In this document: positions 1 through 6,727 of the stretch, piece by piece
How positions within the stretch are numbered: the first letter of the stretch is position 1
Layout of the letters: each line of letters opens with the position of its first letter
Source of the DNA: Bacillota bacterium
Lineage (GTDB): Bacteria > Bacillota > Clostridia > Peptostreptococcales > Anaerovoracaceae
Assembly (NCBI GenBank): GCA_016282655.1
Contig: JAEELK010000048.1
Coordinates: forward strand, 1-7,802
Direction of reading: 5' to 3'
Length of the DNA: 7,802 nucleotides
Notes under the pieces: generated by a model
What the model saw: only the letters and a program-made list of their open reading frames with translations
The model's database searches: none
Told to the model about the DNA's origin: nothing
Program-made: the position numbers and the translations under genes

Positions 1-1
1 C

Positions 2-1024
2 AAGAACCAGGTCTTCGGCGAGCTGGAGGCGGTGGAATACCTGCTCGCGCAGGGCAGACGCCCCGCCCGCACGCTCTACCTGGCCTTCGGCGAGGATGAG
101 GAGACCTTCAACCGCGGCTCGCGCCGCCTGGCCGAGCGCCTGGCGGCAGAGGGCGTCCGCCTGGCCTTCCTGCTGGACGAGGGAGGCGGACGCATCTGCA
201 GCGCCGCCGCTTACGGCGCGCCGCAGATCTCCTGCATCTCCGTGAACCTGGCGGAAAAAGGCTACGCGGACCTGGAGCTTTCCGTGGAGAGCAGCGGCGG
301 TCATTCCAGCCGGCCCTTCGGCGGCACTTCGCTCGGCATCCTTGCCGCGGCGATCGCGCGGGTCCTGGAGGCGCCGCTCCCAAGGCGCGTCAGCAGCCTG
401 CTCGGACAGAGCTTCGCGGCGCTCGCGCCGGAGATCCGGGAAGAGCCGCTGCGCTCGCTGGCGGAAGCCTACCTGCGCGAGGGCCCGGGCGGCCCCGCGG
501 AGGCGGCCCTTGCGGAACGCTGCATGCAGAGCAAGGATCTTTTCCCCTTCGTCTGCACCACGGTGGCGCCCACCCAGATCGAGGGCGGCAGCAGCGCCCC
601 CAACGTGATGCCGCAGAACATGCGGGCGGTCATCAACTTCCGCCTGGCGGAAGACATGCAGCCGGAGCGGCTGCTCGAGATCTGCCGGGAGGCGGTCGCG
701 GACGAGCGCGTTCAACTGCGCTTCCTGCAGTCCAATCCGCCCTCGCGGACCGCGCGGACGGACGGCACAGGCTTTTCGGAGCTTTCGGAAGCGCTCCGCC
801 GCTTCTATAAAGACGTCGTGGTGCTTCCGACCGCCACGGCCGGCGCCACCGACGCGCGCAGCTACGAGGGCATCTGCGAGCGCTGCCTGCGCTGCAGCCC
901 CTTCGTGATGCCGGACGAGGCCGTCGTGAAGGGCACGCACGGCACGGACGAACACATCAGCCTGCGCTCCTACGCGCAGGGCATCCGCGTTCTGATCTCC
1001 TTCCTGGAGCAGAGCTGTTATTGA
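2..1024 (+). CDS. M20-family metallopeptidase (PM20D1/carboxypeptidase-S-like), 5'-truncated by window edge
   Basis: This is the C-terminal part (340 visible residues) of a zinc-dependent M20 amidohydrolase that cleaves peptide or N-acyl-amino-acid bonds. The reading frame is open from base 2, and the residues before the in-frame GTG at 32 (KNQVFGELEAVEYLLAQG) already match the family, so GTG 32 is internal and the true start lies off the left edge. Seen, counting from base 2: the catalytic acidic pair in GEDEE (E33 as general base, E34 as metal ligand); FLLDEGG (D59, metal ligand); the dimerisation-domain signature GGHSSRP (H101); and the C-terminal GTHGTDEH (H313, metal ligand). The first metal His/Asp motifs lie outside the window. 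The family usually shows GHDEEVGG, whereas here it is GEDEETFN, so the context around the acidic pair is unusual although the key residues remain. No signal peptide can be judged. The family is firm; the substrate is unknown. It is separated from the next gene by a hairpin and a promoter, so it belongs to a different transcription unit. Confidence 0.9.
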   Translation, partial: KNQVFGELEAVEYLLAQGRRPARTLYLAFGEDEETFNRGSRRLAERLAAEGVRLAFLLDEGGGRICSAAAYGAPQISCISVNLAEKGYADLELSVESSGGHSSRPFGGTSLGILAAAIARVLEAPLPRRVSSLLGQSFAALAPEIREEPLRSLAEAYLREGPGGPAEAALAERCMQSKDLFPFVCTTVAPTQIEGGSSAPNVMPQNMRAVINFRLAEDMQPERLLEICREAVADERVQLRFLQSNPPSRTARTDGTGFSELSEALRRFYKDVVVLPTATAGATDARSYEGICERCLRCSPFVMPDEAVVKGTHGTDEHISLRSYAQGIRVLISFLEQSCY

Positions 1025-1054
1025 CAGATACGCGTTTCATTTTCATTTCTCCTT

Positions 1055-1088
1055 ACAGGGCCTGTCCGGCTTGCCGGGCGGGCCCTGT
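1055..1088 (+). terminator. Long GC hairpin after the M20 gene, probable terminator
   Basis: ACAGGGCC (1055-1062) pairs perfectly with GGCCCTGT (1081-1088). The stem continues through TGT/GCG (two G-U wobbles and one G-C pair) into CCGG (1066-1069) with CCGG (1074-1077), closing on a four-base CTTG loop, about 15 pairs in total. It lies 31 nt after the M20 stop codon and just before the next promoter, where a terminator is expected. The 3' tail (CGTCTTGCC) has few T residues, so intrinsic termination would be imperfect. The T-rich stretch lies on the 5' side, which becomes A-rich when read on the minus strand, so it does not support a minus-strand terminator. It may also protect the 3' end of the M20 mRNA. 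Confidence 0.55.
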
Positions 1089-1092
1089 CGTC

Positions 1093-1121
1093 TTGCCAAA
1101 GGAAAAGATATCAAGTATAAT
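1093..1121 (+). promoter_or_regulatory. SigA/sigma-70-type promoter for the downstream gene train
   Basis: TTGCCA (1093-1098) stands 17 nt upstream of a perfect TATAAT (1116-1121). Transcription would start near 1128, giving a leader of only about 20 nt before the TTG start at 1148. The box-to-box spacing is optimal and the surrounding sequence is AT-rich in an otherwise GC-rich window. I see no obvious operator palindrome overlapping it, and the leader is too short for a riboswitch. The next six junctions lack a comparable promoter, so this may drive everything up to the right edge. Confidence 0.8.
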
Positions 1122-1130
1122 CATAAAGTT

Positions 1131-1145
1131 AAGGATGGAAGAGAG
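1131..1145 (+). promoter_or_regulatory. Ribosome binding region for the TTG-initiated lipoprotein gene
   Basis: A purine-rich run, AAGGATGGAAGAGAG, precedes the TTG at 1148. Its AAGGA (1131-1135) sits 12 nt from the start, while GGAAGAG lies closer. The ATG inside the run (1135-1137) is in a different frame and cannot start the lipoprotein. The TTG gives a typical basic N-terminus (MRKRPAKPR) ahead of the hydrophobic signal core, which is why it is preferred. Confidence 0.55.
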
Positions 1146-1147
1146 CA

Positions 1148-2497
1148 TTGCGTAAAAGACCTGCAAAACCCCGAGCGATCTTCCGGGCCGTAGCCCTGCT
1201 GCTGGCCCTTTTTCTGCTGTGCGGGCTCTCCGGCTGCACCACGCTGGACGCTTTCCTGGACAGCATCTCCCCGGCGCCTGAAAACAGCCGGGCGGTGAAG
1301 ATCGGCGTGCTGGAGCCGCTCTCCGGCGTGGACGAAAAGGCGGCGCAGGCGGAGATCCGCGGCATCGAGCTCGCGCACAAGCTCTATCCGACGGTGCTCG
1401 GCCGGGAGGTGGAGCTGGTCTACGCGGACAATCAGTCGGACATCGACATCGCGAAGCGCCGCGCGGAGGAGCTGCGGGACCTCGGCGTCAGCCTCGTGCT
1501 GGGCAGCTATGACAACCTGCTCTTCCTCGCGGAGAAGTACGTCTTTGAAGACGCGCAGATCCCCGCGATCTCCATCACCGGCACCAACCCGCTGCTCACG
1601 GTGGGCAGCCAGTACAGCGTGCGGGCCTGCTACGTGGATACCTTCCAGGGCATCGCGGCCGCGAAGTACTTTTACGAGGACCTCGGCGTGGACAGCGTGG
1701 CCATCTGGAAGCAGCGCGACGACGACTACGGCAGCGCCATGGCGCAGAGCTTCGCGGAAAAGCTCCGCAGCATCAGCGGCAACGAGAACGCCATCAGCAT
1801 GACCATGGAGTTCGGCGCGGACCAGGAGGATTTCGAGCCGCAGCTCTCCCTGCTGCAGACGGCGGGCGTGCAGAACATCTATATGCCCTGCAGCGCCGAG
1901 AAGGCCGCCAAGCTGATCTCCCTGTGCAGGGAGCACGGCCTGCACTATTTCTTCGTCGGCACGCAGCGCTGGGGGGATGAGGACATCCTGCAGTACGGCG
2001 GCGATCTGGAAGGCGTCACCTTCACCTCGGTCTTCGACGAAGAGGCGGAGCTGACGGAACGGGCGCAGGTCTTCCGGGAAGCCTATGCCGCGGCCTACGG
2101 AGAAGAGGACATCCCCGAGGCGGCCGCCCTCGGCTACGACGCCTATCTCCTTGCCCTGAGCGCCATCGAGACGGCGGGCCGGGCGGACGACAGGCAGCTG
2201 ATCATGGAGACGCTCTACTCCATGCGCGGCTTTGCCGGCGTCACGGGCGACATCGATCTGGACGCGAACGGCGATCCCATCCGATCCTTCATCATCAAGC
2301 GCATCCGGGACGGCGCCTACGTCTACGAGGACAAGGCCGAGCCGAACTGGGGCGACGGGGAGAACGCGCCGCTGAACAACGTGGCGCCGCTGGAAGAAAA
2401 CCTGATCGACGCTGCCATCGAGCAGCTGAAGACACAGTCGGAAGCGCCGGACGGCGCGGGCGACGAAACGCCCGCGGCGGGCACGGCGGCAGAATAG
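1148..2497 (+). CDS. ABC transporter substrate-binding lipoprotein, branched-chain amino acid (LivJ-like, periplasmic-binding type 1) family
   Basis: This 449-aa protein is predicted to be a membrane-anchored receptor that captures a small ligand, probably an amino acid or similar compound, outside the cytoplasmic membrane. Seen: a type II signal peptide with a basic N-terminus, hydrophobic core (about residues 12-27) and lipobox LSGC with C30 as the lipidated residue; then IGVLEPLSG (residues 52-60), the opening strand of the type 1 periplasmic-binding fold; then SITGTNPLLT (142-151), matching the ligand-loop region of Leu/Ile/Val-binding proteins; then a DDDYG segment matching the usual K-x-x-YG region. 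The last 19 or so residues are an Ala/Gly/Glu/Asp/Pro-rich, probably disordered tail. The start is TTG at 1148, supported by the signal peptide and the promoter spacing. No permease or ATPase gene is adjacent, so it may work with a transporter encoded elsewhere or act as a sensor. Family assignment is firm; ligand is not. Confidence 0.9.
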   Translation: MRKRPAKPRAIFRAVALLLALFLLCGLSGCTTLDAFLDSISPAPENSRAVKIGVLEPLSGVDEKAAQAEIRGIELAHKLYPTVLGREVELVYADNQSDIDIAKRRAEELRDLGVSLVLGSYDNLLFLAEKYVFEDAQIPAISITGTNPLLTVGSQYSVRACYVDTFQGIAAAKYFYEDLGVDSVAIWKQRDDDYGSAMAQSFAEKLRSISGNENAISMTMEFGADQEDFEPQLSLLQTAGVQNIYMPCSAEKAAKLISLCREHGLHYFFVGTQRWGDEDILQYGGDLEGVTFTSVFDEEAELTERAQVFREAYAAAYGEEDIPEAAALGYDAYLLALSAIETAGRADDRQLIMETLYSMRGFAGVTGDIDLDANGDPIRSFIIKRIRDGAYVYEDKAEPNWGDGENAPLNNVAPLEENLIDAAIEQLKTQSEAPDGAGDETPAAGTAAE

Positions 2498-2534
2498 AGC
2501 AAACAGAGCCGTTTGGCAGAAAGGGATCCCTATC

Positions 2535-2771
2535 ATGGACGTGGAAAGCAAGATCATTCTCGTATTGGACAGCATCCGGCCGTACCTGCAGGAGGACGGA
2601 GGAGACGTGGAGTTCGTCTCCTACGACCCGGAGACGCAGGTGGTGCAGGTGCGCCTGCAGGGGCACTGCGACGGCTGCCCCTTCGCGCAGATGACGGTCA
2701 AGAACACCATCGAAGCCGTCATGCAGGAGATCATCCCCGAGATCGCGGAAGTGGTCGCGGTACAGGAATGA
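2535..2771 (+). CDS. NifU-like protein (stand-alone NifU C-terminal domain), Fe-S cluster scaffold/carrier
   Basis: This 78-aa cytoplasmic protein consists of a single NifU C-terminal domain, a family that binds a transient Fe-S cluster through a CxxC pair and passes it to client proteins. Seen: IRPYLQEDGGDVEF, with the family's DGGDV motif at D21-V25; the cluster motif HCDGCPFAQMT, with C45 and C48; and a C-terminal segment ending IPEIAEVVAV, all in the expected order. Length is normal for stand-alone members. The ATG at 2535 is preceded by AAAGGGA (2520-2526) at an 8-nt spacing, a good ribosome site. It lies 37 nt after the binding-protein gene, with no promoter evident between them, and its TGA stop overlaps the next gene's start within ATGATG, so translation is probably coupled to the CapA-family gene. 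No other Fe-S assembly gene (sufBCD, iscS) is present in the window. Confidence 0.93.
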   Translation: MDVESKIILVLDSIRPYLQEDGGDVEFVSYDPETQVVQVRLQGHCDGCPFAQMTVKNTIEAVMQEIIPEIAEVVAVQE

Positions 2772-4030
2772 TGGCAGGCACGATGCGGCAATACAAGTTC
2801 TCCCTCGCGCACGTCTTCCTTGCCGCGGTCTCGCTCGTCCTGACGGCGATGCTCTTTCTGGCCAGCGGCTGCGGCGGCAGCCCGGTGACGCCGGGCGGCA
2901 GCGTCACGGTGCCGGTGGAGCCGGAAGTGATCGAAGAGCCGCCGGAAGAGCCGGTCTCCCTGCGCATCCTCTGCGTGGGCGACGTCATGGCGCACGAGAC
3001 CCAGATCAAGGCGCAGTACGTCTCCGCGGAGAGCGGCTACGACTTCACGGACAATTTCCAGTACGTCGCGAAATACATCGCGGACGCAGACGTGGCGATC
3101 TGCAACGTCGAGACCACCTTCGCGGGCGGAAAGCCGACGGGCTATCCTTCCTTCAACGCGCCCGACGAGCTTGCGGCGGCCCTCGCGGCGGCCGGCTTCG
3201 ACACCGCCGTCACCTGCAACAACCACAGCCTGGACAAGGGGCGCTCCGGCCTGGAGCGCACGCTGCAGATCCTGCGGGAGCAGGGCTTCCGCACGGCGGG
3301 CACCCAGCTGGAGGGAGAGAAGGAATACACCATCTTTGACGTGAAGGGCATCCGCGTCGGGCTGGTGGGCTTCACCTACGAGACCCAGTCCGTGGGCGGC
3401 GGCCGCTACCTCAACGGCAGCAGCATCTCCTCCTCCATCGATCCGCTGATCAACAGCTTTTCCTACGAATACATCGAGCAGGACCTCGAAAAGATCCGCG
3501 CGGACATCAACGCCGCCCGGGCCGAGGGCGCGCAGATCGTCATCCTCTACATGCACTGGGGCGAGGAGTATCAGAACAGCTTCAACCCCTGGCAGGAACG
3601 CCTGGCGAAGGAGCTGATCGAGATGGAGCCGGACATGATCTTCGGCTCGCACCCGCACGTCTGCCAGAGCGCGGCGCTCTACACGAACTCCCGCGGCAAG
3701 CAGATCCCGGTCTTCTACTCCATGGGCAATTTCATCTCCAACCAGCGCGCGGAGACGCTGAGCAACCGCTACACGGAGAACGCCATCATCGCGGGCGTCG
3801 ACCTCAGCATCCTGGCGAGCACGGGAGAGATCACCGCCATCGACTGGAACGTGCAGCCCCTCTGGCTGGACCGCTACAGCGCCGGCGGCCGCTATCACTA
3901 CGCCCTGATCCCGCTGGACGGCGATCTGGAAAACAACCCGGATCTCGCGAAGAGCGGGCATCTGAACCGGGCGAAGCAGTCCCTGCAGGACGCGCTGAAC
4001 ATGTACGGCGTGAGCCGGATCCGATATTAA
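2768..4030 (+). CDS. CapA-family (poly-gamma-glutamate capsule-type) metallophosphatase-fold lipoprotein
   Basis: This 420-aa envelope lipoprotein has a CapA/PGA_cap domain, a calcineurin-like metallophosphoesterase relative named for a capsule synthesis protein; most members have no known reaction. Seen: signal peptide with hydrophobic core (about residues 11-31) and lipobox ASGC (C35); a Pro/Glu/Val-rich linker (about 40-63); CVGDVM (D72); NVETTF (N113, E115); CNNHSLDKG (N151, N152, H153); YMHWGEEY (H263); GSHPHV (H295, H297); YSMGNFI (N321). These are the family's conserved, putative metal-binding blocks in order. The frame is open upstream to 2513, but that stretch overlaps nifU and lacks family sequence. 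ATG 2768 overlaps the nifU TGA by 4 nt (ATGA), and ATG 2771 and ATG 2783 are also possible; all keep the signal peptide. No capB or capC homologue is adjacent, so a true capsule role is doubtful. hisS follows after 12 nt. Confidence 0.92.
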   Translation: MMAGTMRQYKFSLAHVFLAAVSLVLTAMLFLASGCGGSPVTPGGSVTVPVEPEVIEEPPEEPVSLRILCVGDVMAHETQIKAQYVSAESGYDFTDNFQYVAKYIADADVAICNVETTFAGGKPTGYPSFNAPDELAAALAAAGFDTAVTCNNHSLDKGRSGLERTLQILREQGFRTAGTQLEGEKEYTIFDVKGIRVGLVGFTYETQSVGGGRYLNGSSISSSIDPLINSFSYEYIEQDLEKIRADINAARAEGAQIVILYMHWGEEYQNSFNPWQERLAKELIEMEPDMIFGSHPHVCQSAALYTNSRGKQIPVFYSMGNFISNQRAETLSNRYTENAIIAGVDLSILASTGEITAIDWNVQPLWLDRYSAGGRYHYALIPLDGDLENNPDLAKSGHLNRAKQSLQDALNMYGVSRIRY

Positions 4031-4036
4031 AGGAGG
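4029..4036 (+). promoter_or_regulatory. Consensus ribosome binding site of hisS
   Basis: AAAGGAGG begins within the TAA stop of the CapA-family gene and ends 6 nt before ATG 4043. It is the closest match to the anti-Shine-Dalgarno consensus in the window and fixes the hisS start. Confidence 0.85.
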
Positions 4037-4042
4037 CATTCC

Positions 4043-5308
4043 ATGGCTTTGAGCCCCATACCGGTGCGCGGCACCAGAGATTTCCTTCCCGCTGAGATGC
4101 GTCTGCGCGACGCCATGCAGAGCATCATCCTGAGGAGCTACAGCGAGAACGGCTACCAGCGGATCCACACCCCCATCCTGGAGGACGTGGAGCGCCTGGA
4201 CAAGAGCGAGGGCGGCGAGAACCTGAACATGATCTTCAAGATCCTGAAGCGGGGGCAGAAGCTGGACCTCGGCAAGGCGGATCTGCAGGAGAAAGACCTG
4301 ACGGATCTGGGCCTGCGCTTCGATCTGACCCTGCCGCTGAGCCGCTATTTCGCGAACAACCGCAACGAGCTGCGCACGCCCTTCAAGGTCATCCAGATCG
4401 GCGAGGTCTTCCGCGCGGAGCGCCCGCAGAAGGGCAGGCTGCGCGAGTTCTATCAGTGCGACATCGACATCATCGGCGACCCCTCGGAGGACGCGGAGAT
4501 CGACCTGATCCACACCACGGCCAAGACCCTGGGCGCGCTGGGCTTTCGCGATTTCACCATCCGCGTCAACGACCGGCAGATCCTCTTCGACGTCATCGAG
4601 AGCGCGGGCTTCCCGAAGGAGGACGTGCTGAGCGTCTGCATCACCTTCGACAAGCTGGACAAGATCGGCCCGGCGGGCGTGGAGGAGGAGCTGCGCGGCA
4701 AGGGCTTCCCGGACGCGGCGGTGGACCGCTTCCTGGAGCTGCTGGGCGGCGACGCCCTCGGCAGCCTGGAGCAGGCGGCGCCCTTCTGCAGCAGCCCGGA
4801 GACCCCAAGGCGGCTCGCGCGGATCCTTTCGACCACCTCGGCGCTCTCCGAAGGGAAGTATCAGATCGTCTACGACAAGTCGCTCGTGCGCGGCATGGGC
4901 TATTATACCGGCACCATCTTCGAGATCTCCTGCCCGGGCTTCCCCGGCTCCATCGCCGGCGGCGGCCGCTACGACAAGATGGTCGGACGCTTCCTGGGCG
5001 AAGACATCCCCGCGGTGGGCTTCTCCATCGGCTTCGAGCGGATCTCCGAGATCCTGCTCGGCGGCGGCGAAGCGCCCTTCCCGCTGGGCGGCAGCCGCAT
5101 GGCGCTGCTCTACGGAGAGGAGGACGACTACGCGGCGGTCATCCGCGAGGCGGACCGTCTGCGGGCGCAGGGAGAGCTCATCTGCACGCTGAAAAAAGGA
5201 AAGAAGCTCGGCAAACAGCTCGCCGCGCTGGAGCGAGACGGATTCGACGGCTGTTATTTCTTCGGGCAGGCGGAGGCGAAGCGCTTCGGCGAGGCGCAGG
5301 GCGAATAG
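4043..5308 (+). CDS. hisS: Histidine--tRNA ligase (class II aminoacyl-tRNA synthetase)
   Basis: This 421-aa cytoplasmic enzyme charges tRNA-His with histidine using ATP. Length is normal for bacterial HisRS. Seen: the N-terminal GTRDFLP (residues 10-16); FDLTLPLSRYFANN; motif 2, FRAERPQKGRLREFYQCDIDIIG (123-145), with the ATP-binding arginine R124; the histidine-binding region LVRGMGYYTG (R283 to G290); GGGRYDK (306-312); class II motif 3, GFERI (330-334); and a short C-terminal anticodon-binding domain (about 350-421). The usual histidine signature is RGLDYY; here it is RGMGYY, with Gly in place of Asp. The paralogue HisZ (regulatory subunit of ATP phosphoribosyltransferase) is the main alternative, but the intact class II motifs, the anticodon-binding domain and the absence of his biosynthesis genes nearby favour the synthetase. 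It lies 12 nt after the CapA-family gene and 12 nt before pepV. In many Bacillota aspS follows hisS; here it does not. Confidence 0.93.
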   Translation: MALSPIPVRGTRDFLPAEMRLRDAMQSIILRSYSENGYQRIHTPILEDVERLDKSEGGENLNMIFKILKRGQKLDLGKADLQEKDLTDLGLRFDLTLPLSRYFANNRNELRTPFKVIQIGEVFRAERPQKGRLREFYQCDIDIIGDPSEDAEIDLIHTTAKTLGALGFRDFTIRVNDRQILFDVIESAGFPKEDVLSVCITFDKLDKIGPAGVEEELRGKGFPDAAVDRFLELLGGDALGSLEQAAPFCSSPETPRRLARILSTTSALSEGKYQIVYDKSLVRGMGYYTGTIFEISCPGFPGSIAGGGRYDKMVGRFLGEDIPAVGFSIGFERISEILLGGGEAPFPLGGSRMALLYGEEDDYAAVIREADRLRAQGELICTLKKGKKLGKQLAALERDGFDGCYFFGQAEAKRFGEAQGE

Positions 5309-5312
5309 GAGG
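5307..5312 (+). promoter_or_regulatory. pepV ribosome binding site overlapping the hisS stop codon
   Basis: AGGAGG (5307-5312) includes the last two bases of the hisS TAG stop and ends 8 nt before ATG 5321. The overlap means ribosomes terminating on hisS cover the pepV initiation site, which suggests coupled translation. Confidence 0.75.
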
Positions 5313-5320
5313 CGAAGGCG

Positions 5321-6727
5321 ATGTCCTATCTGGATCGCATCGATAGTTATAAGGAAGAAATGATCGCCGCGCTGGCGGATCTGGTGGCCTTTCCCAGCAC
5401 GCAGCAGCCCGCGGCGGAGAACGCGCCCTTCGGCGCGGCCGTGGACGGCGCGTACCGCTACATGCTGAAAAAGGCGGAGGCGGACGGCTTCGCGGTCTTC
5501 GACGACGACGGCTGGGGCGGCCACATCGAGTACGGCCAGGGCGAGAAGGTCCTGGGGCTCCTGGCGCATCTGGACGTCGTGGACGTGGGCGAGGGCTGGG
5601 ACAGCCCGCCCTTCGAGCTGAGCCTGCGCGACGGGAAGCTCTACGGCCGCGGCACCGCGGACGACAAGGGCGGCGTGCTGATCTCCTATTACGCCATGAA
5701 GGCCCTGAAGGACGAAGGCATCCTGCCGCGGCAGCGGATCCGCCTGGTGCTCGGCCTGGACGAGGAGAAGGGCTGGAAGGGCATGGAACACTATCTCGCC
5801 CGGGTGGGAGAGCCGGATCTCAGCCTCTCCCCGGACGCGGACTTCCCGCTGATCATCGGCAACAAGGGCGTGCTCTTCTGCGATCTGGCGGGCCGCTTCG
5901 AGAAGTCTGCCGGAGAGGGCCTGCGCCTGCGCAGCCTGAACGGCGGCCTGGCCCCCAACATCGTGCCGGGCAAGGCGACCGCCCTGATCAACGGCCCGGA
6001 CTACGCCGGGGTGCGCGAGAAGCTCGCGGCCTACCGGGAGCGGACGGGCTACAAGCTGAAGGCGGTCGGCAAAGGAAAGAGCCTGGAGATCAGCGCCGAA
6101 GGGCGCTCGGTCCACGGCTCGCTGCCCTGGGACGGCCTGAACGCCATCTCGGTGCTGCTGGACTTCCTGCAGGAGCTGAAGTTCGCGAACGAGTCGCAGA
6201 ACGATTTCATCGCGTTCTATAACAAACATCTGCAGTTCTATTATCTGGGCGAGGGCATGGGCTGCGCAGACGAAGACGAGCTCTCCGGCAAGCTGACGCT
6301 GAACGTGGGGCAGATCGCGCTGGACGAGGCGGATTTCCGCGTCTCGCTGGACATCCGCTACCCCATCCATGGCAGCGAGCAGAAGGTCTTCGACGCGCTC
6401 GCGGCGGCCGCGACGCCCTGCGGCTACGGCGTGGTGAAGGTGGACAGCAAGCGCCCGGCCTACATCCCCGAGGACGATCCCGTGGTGCGGACGCTGATCG
6501 ACTGCTACCGCCGTCACAGCGGCGACACGGAGAGCCGGCCGATGGTCATCGGCGGCGCCACCTACGCGCAGGCGGTCTCCCGCGGGCTGGCCTTCGGGCC
6601 GGTCTTCCCGGGCCGTCCCGACGTGATCCACCAGTCCAACGAGTATTTCTCCGTGGACGATCTGATGATGTCCACGCGCATCTACGCGGACGCGCTCTAC
6701 GCGCTCTGCTGCGGGGAAGAGGCATAG
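5321..6727 (+). CDS. pepV: M20A-family dipeptidase PepV
   Basis: This 468-aa cytoplasmic di-zinc aminopeptidase hydrolyses dipeptides in the last step of peptide use. Seen, in family order: LLAHLDVVDVGEGW (H83 metal ligand, D85); YGRGTADDKGG (D114, probable bridging Asp); LDEEKGW (E148 general base, E149 metal ligand); SPDADFP (D172 metal ligand); the lid-domain EGRSVHGSLPWDG (H265, substrate or transition-state contact); and the C-terminal GRPDVIHQSNEY (H437 metal ligand). All catalytic positions of the PepV family are present and length is typical. No signal peptide is seen. The start ATG 5321 is set by AGGAGG 8 nt upstream. It differs from the M20 protein at the left edge, which belongs to another subfamily. 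Within the gene train it lies between hisS and tsaE. Substrate range cannot be read from sequence. Confidence 0.95.
   Translation: MSYLDRIDSYKEEMIAALADLVAFPSTQQPAAENAPFGAAVDGAYRYMLKKAEADGFAVFDDDGWGGHIEYGQGEKVLGLLAHLDVVDVGEGWDSPPFELSLRDGKLYGRGTADDKGGVLISYYAMKALKDEGILPRQRIRLVLGLDEEKGWKGMEHYLARVGEPDLSLSPDADFPLIIGNKGVLFCDLAGRFEKSAGEGLRLRSLNGGLAPNIVPGKATALINGPDYAGVREKLAAYRERTGYKLKAVGKGKSLEISAEGRSVHGSLPWDGLNAISVLLDFLQELKFANESQNDFIAFYNKHLQFYYLGEGMGCADEDELSGKLTLNVGQIALDEADFRVSLDIRYPIHGSEQKVFDALAAAATPCGYGVVKVDSKRPAYIPEDDPVVRTLIDCYRRHSGDTESRPMVIGGATYAQAVSRGLAFGPVFPGRPDVIHQSNEYFSVDDLMMSTRIYADALYALCCGEEA

Noticed and set aside
1021..1049. TTGACA at 1021-1026 as a -35 box
   Set aside because: It overlaps the M20 stop codon, and no -10-like hexamer stands 16-18 nt downstream; the TTGCCA/TATAAT pair further on is far better.
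1121..2575. 484-aa minus-strand open frame as a real gene
   Set aside because: It is antisense and codon-aligned to the substrate-binding lipoprotein gene, crosses its promoter region, and shows no domain.
2513..2767. Upstream extension of the CapA-family protein starting with TTG at 2513
   Set aside because: It would overlap the whole NifU-like gene out of frame, shows no family sequence, and would bury the signal peptide internally.
4902..4907. TATAAT on the minus strand inside hisS
   Set aside because: No matching -35 hexamer is found at the right distance, and the bases encode the conserved tyrosine motif of hisS.
4456..5346. 296-aa plus-strand frame inside hisS
   Set aside because: It is an out-of-frame shadow of hisS with a very Arg/Gly/Ala-rich product and no motif.
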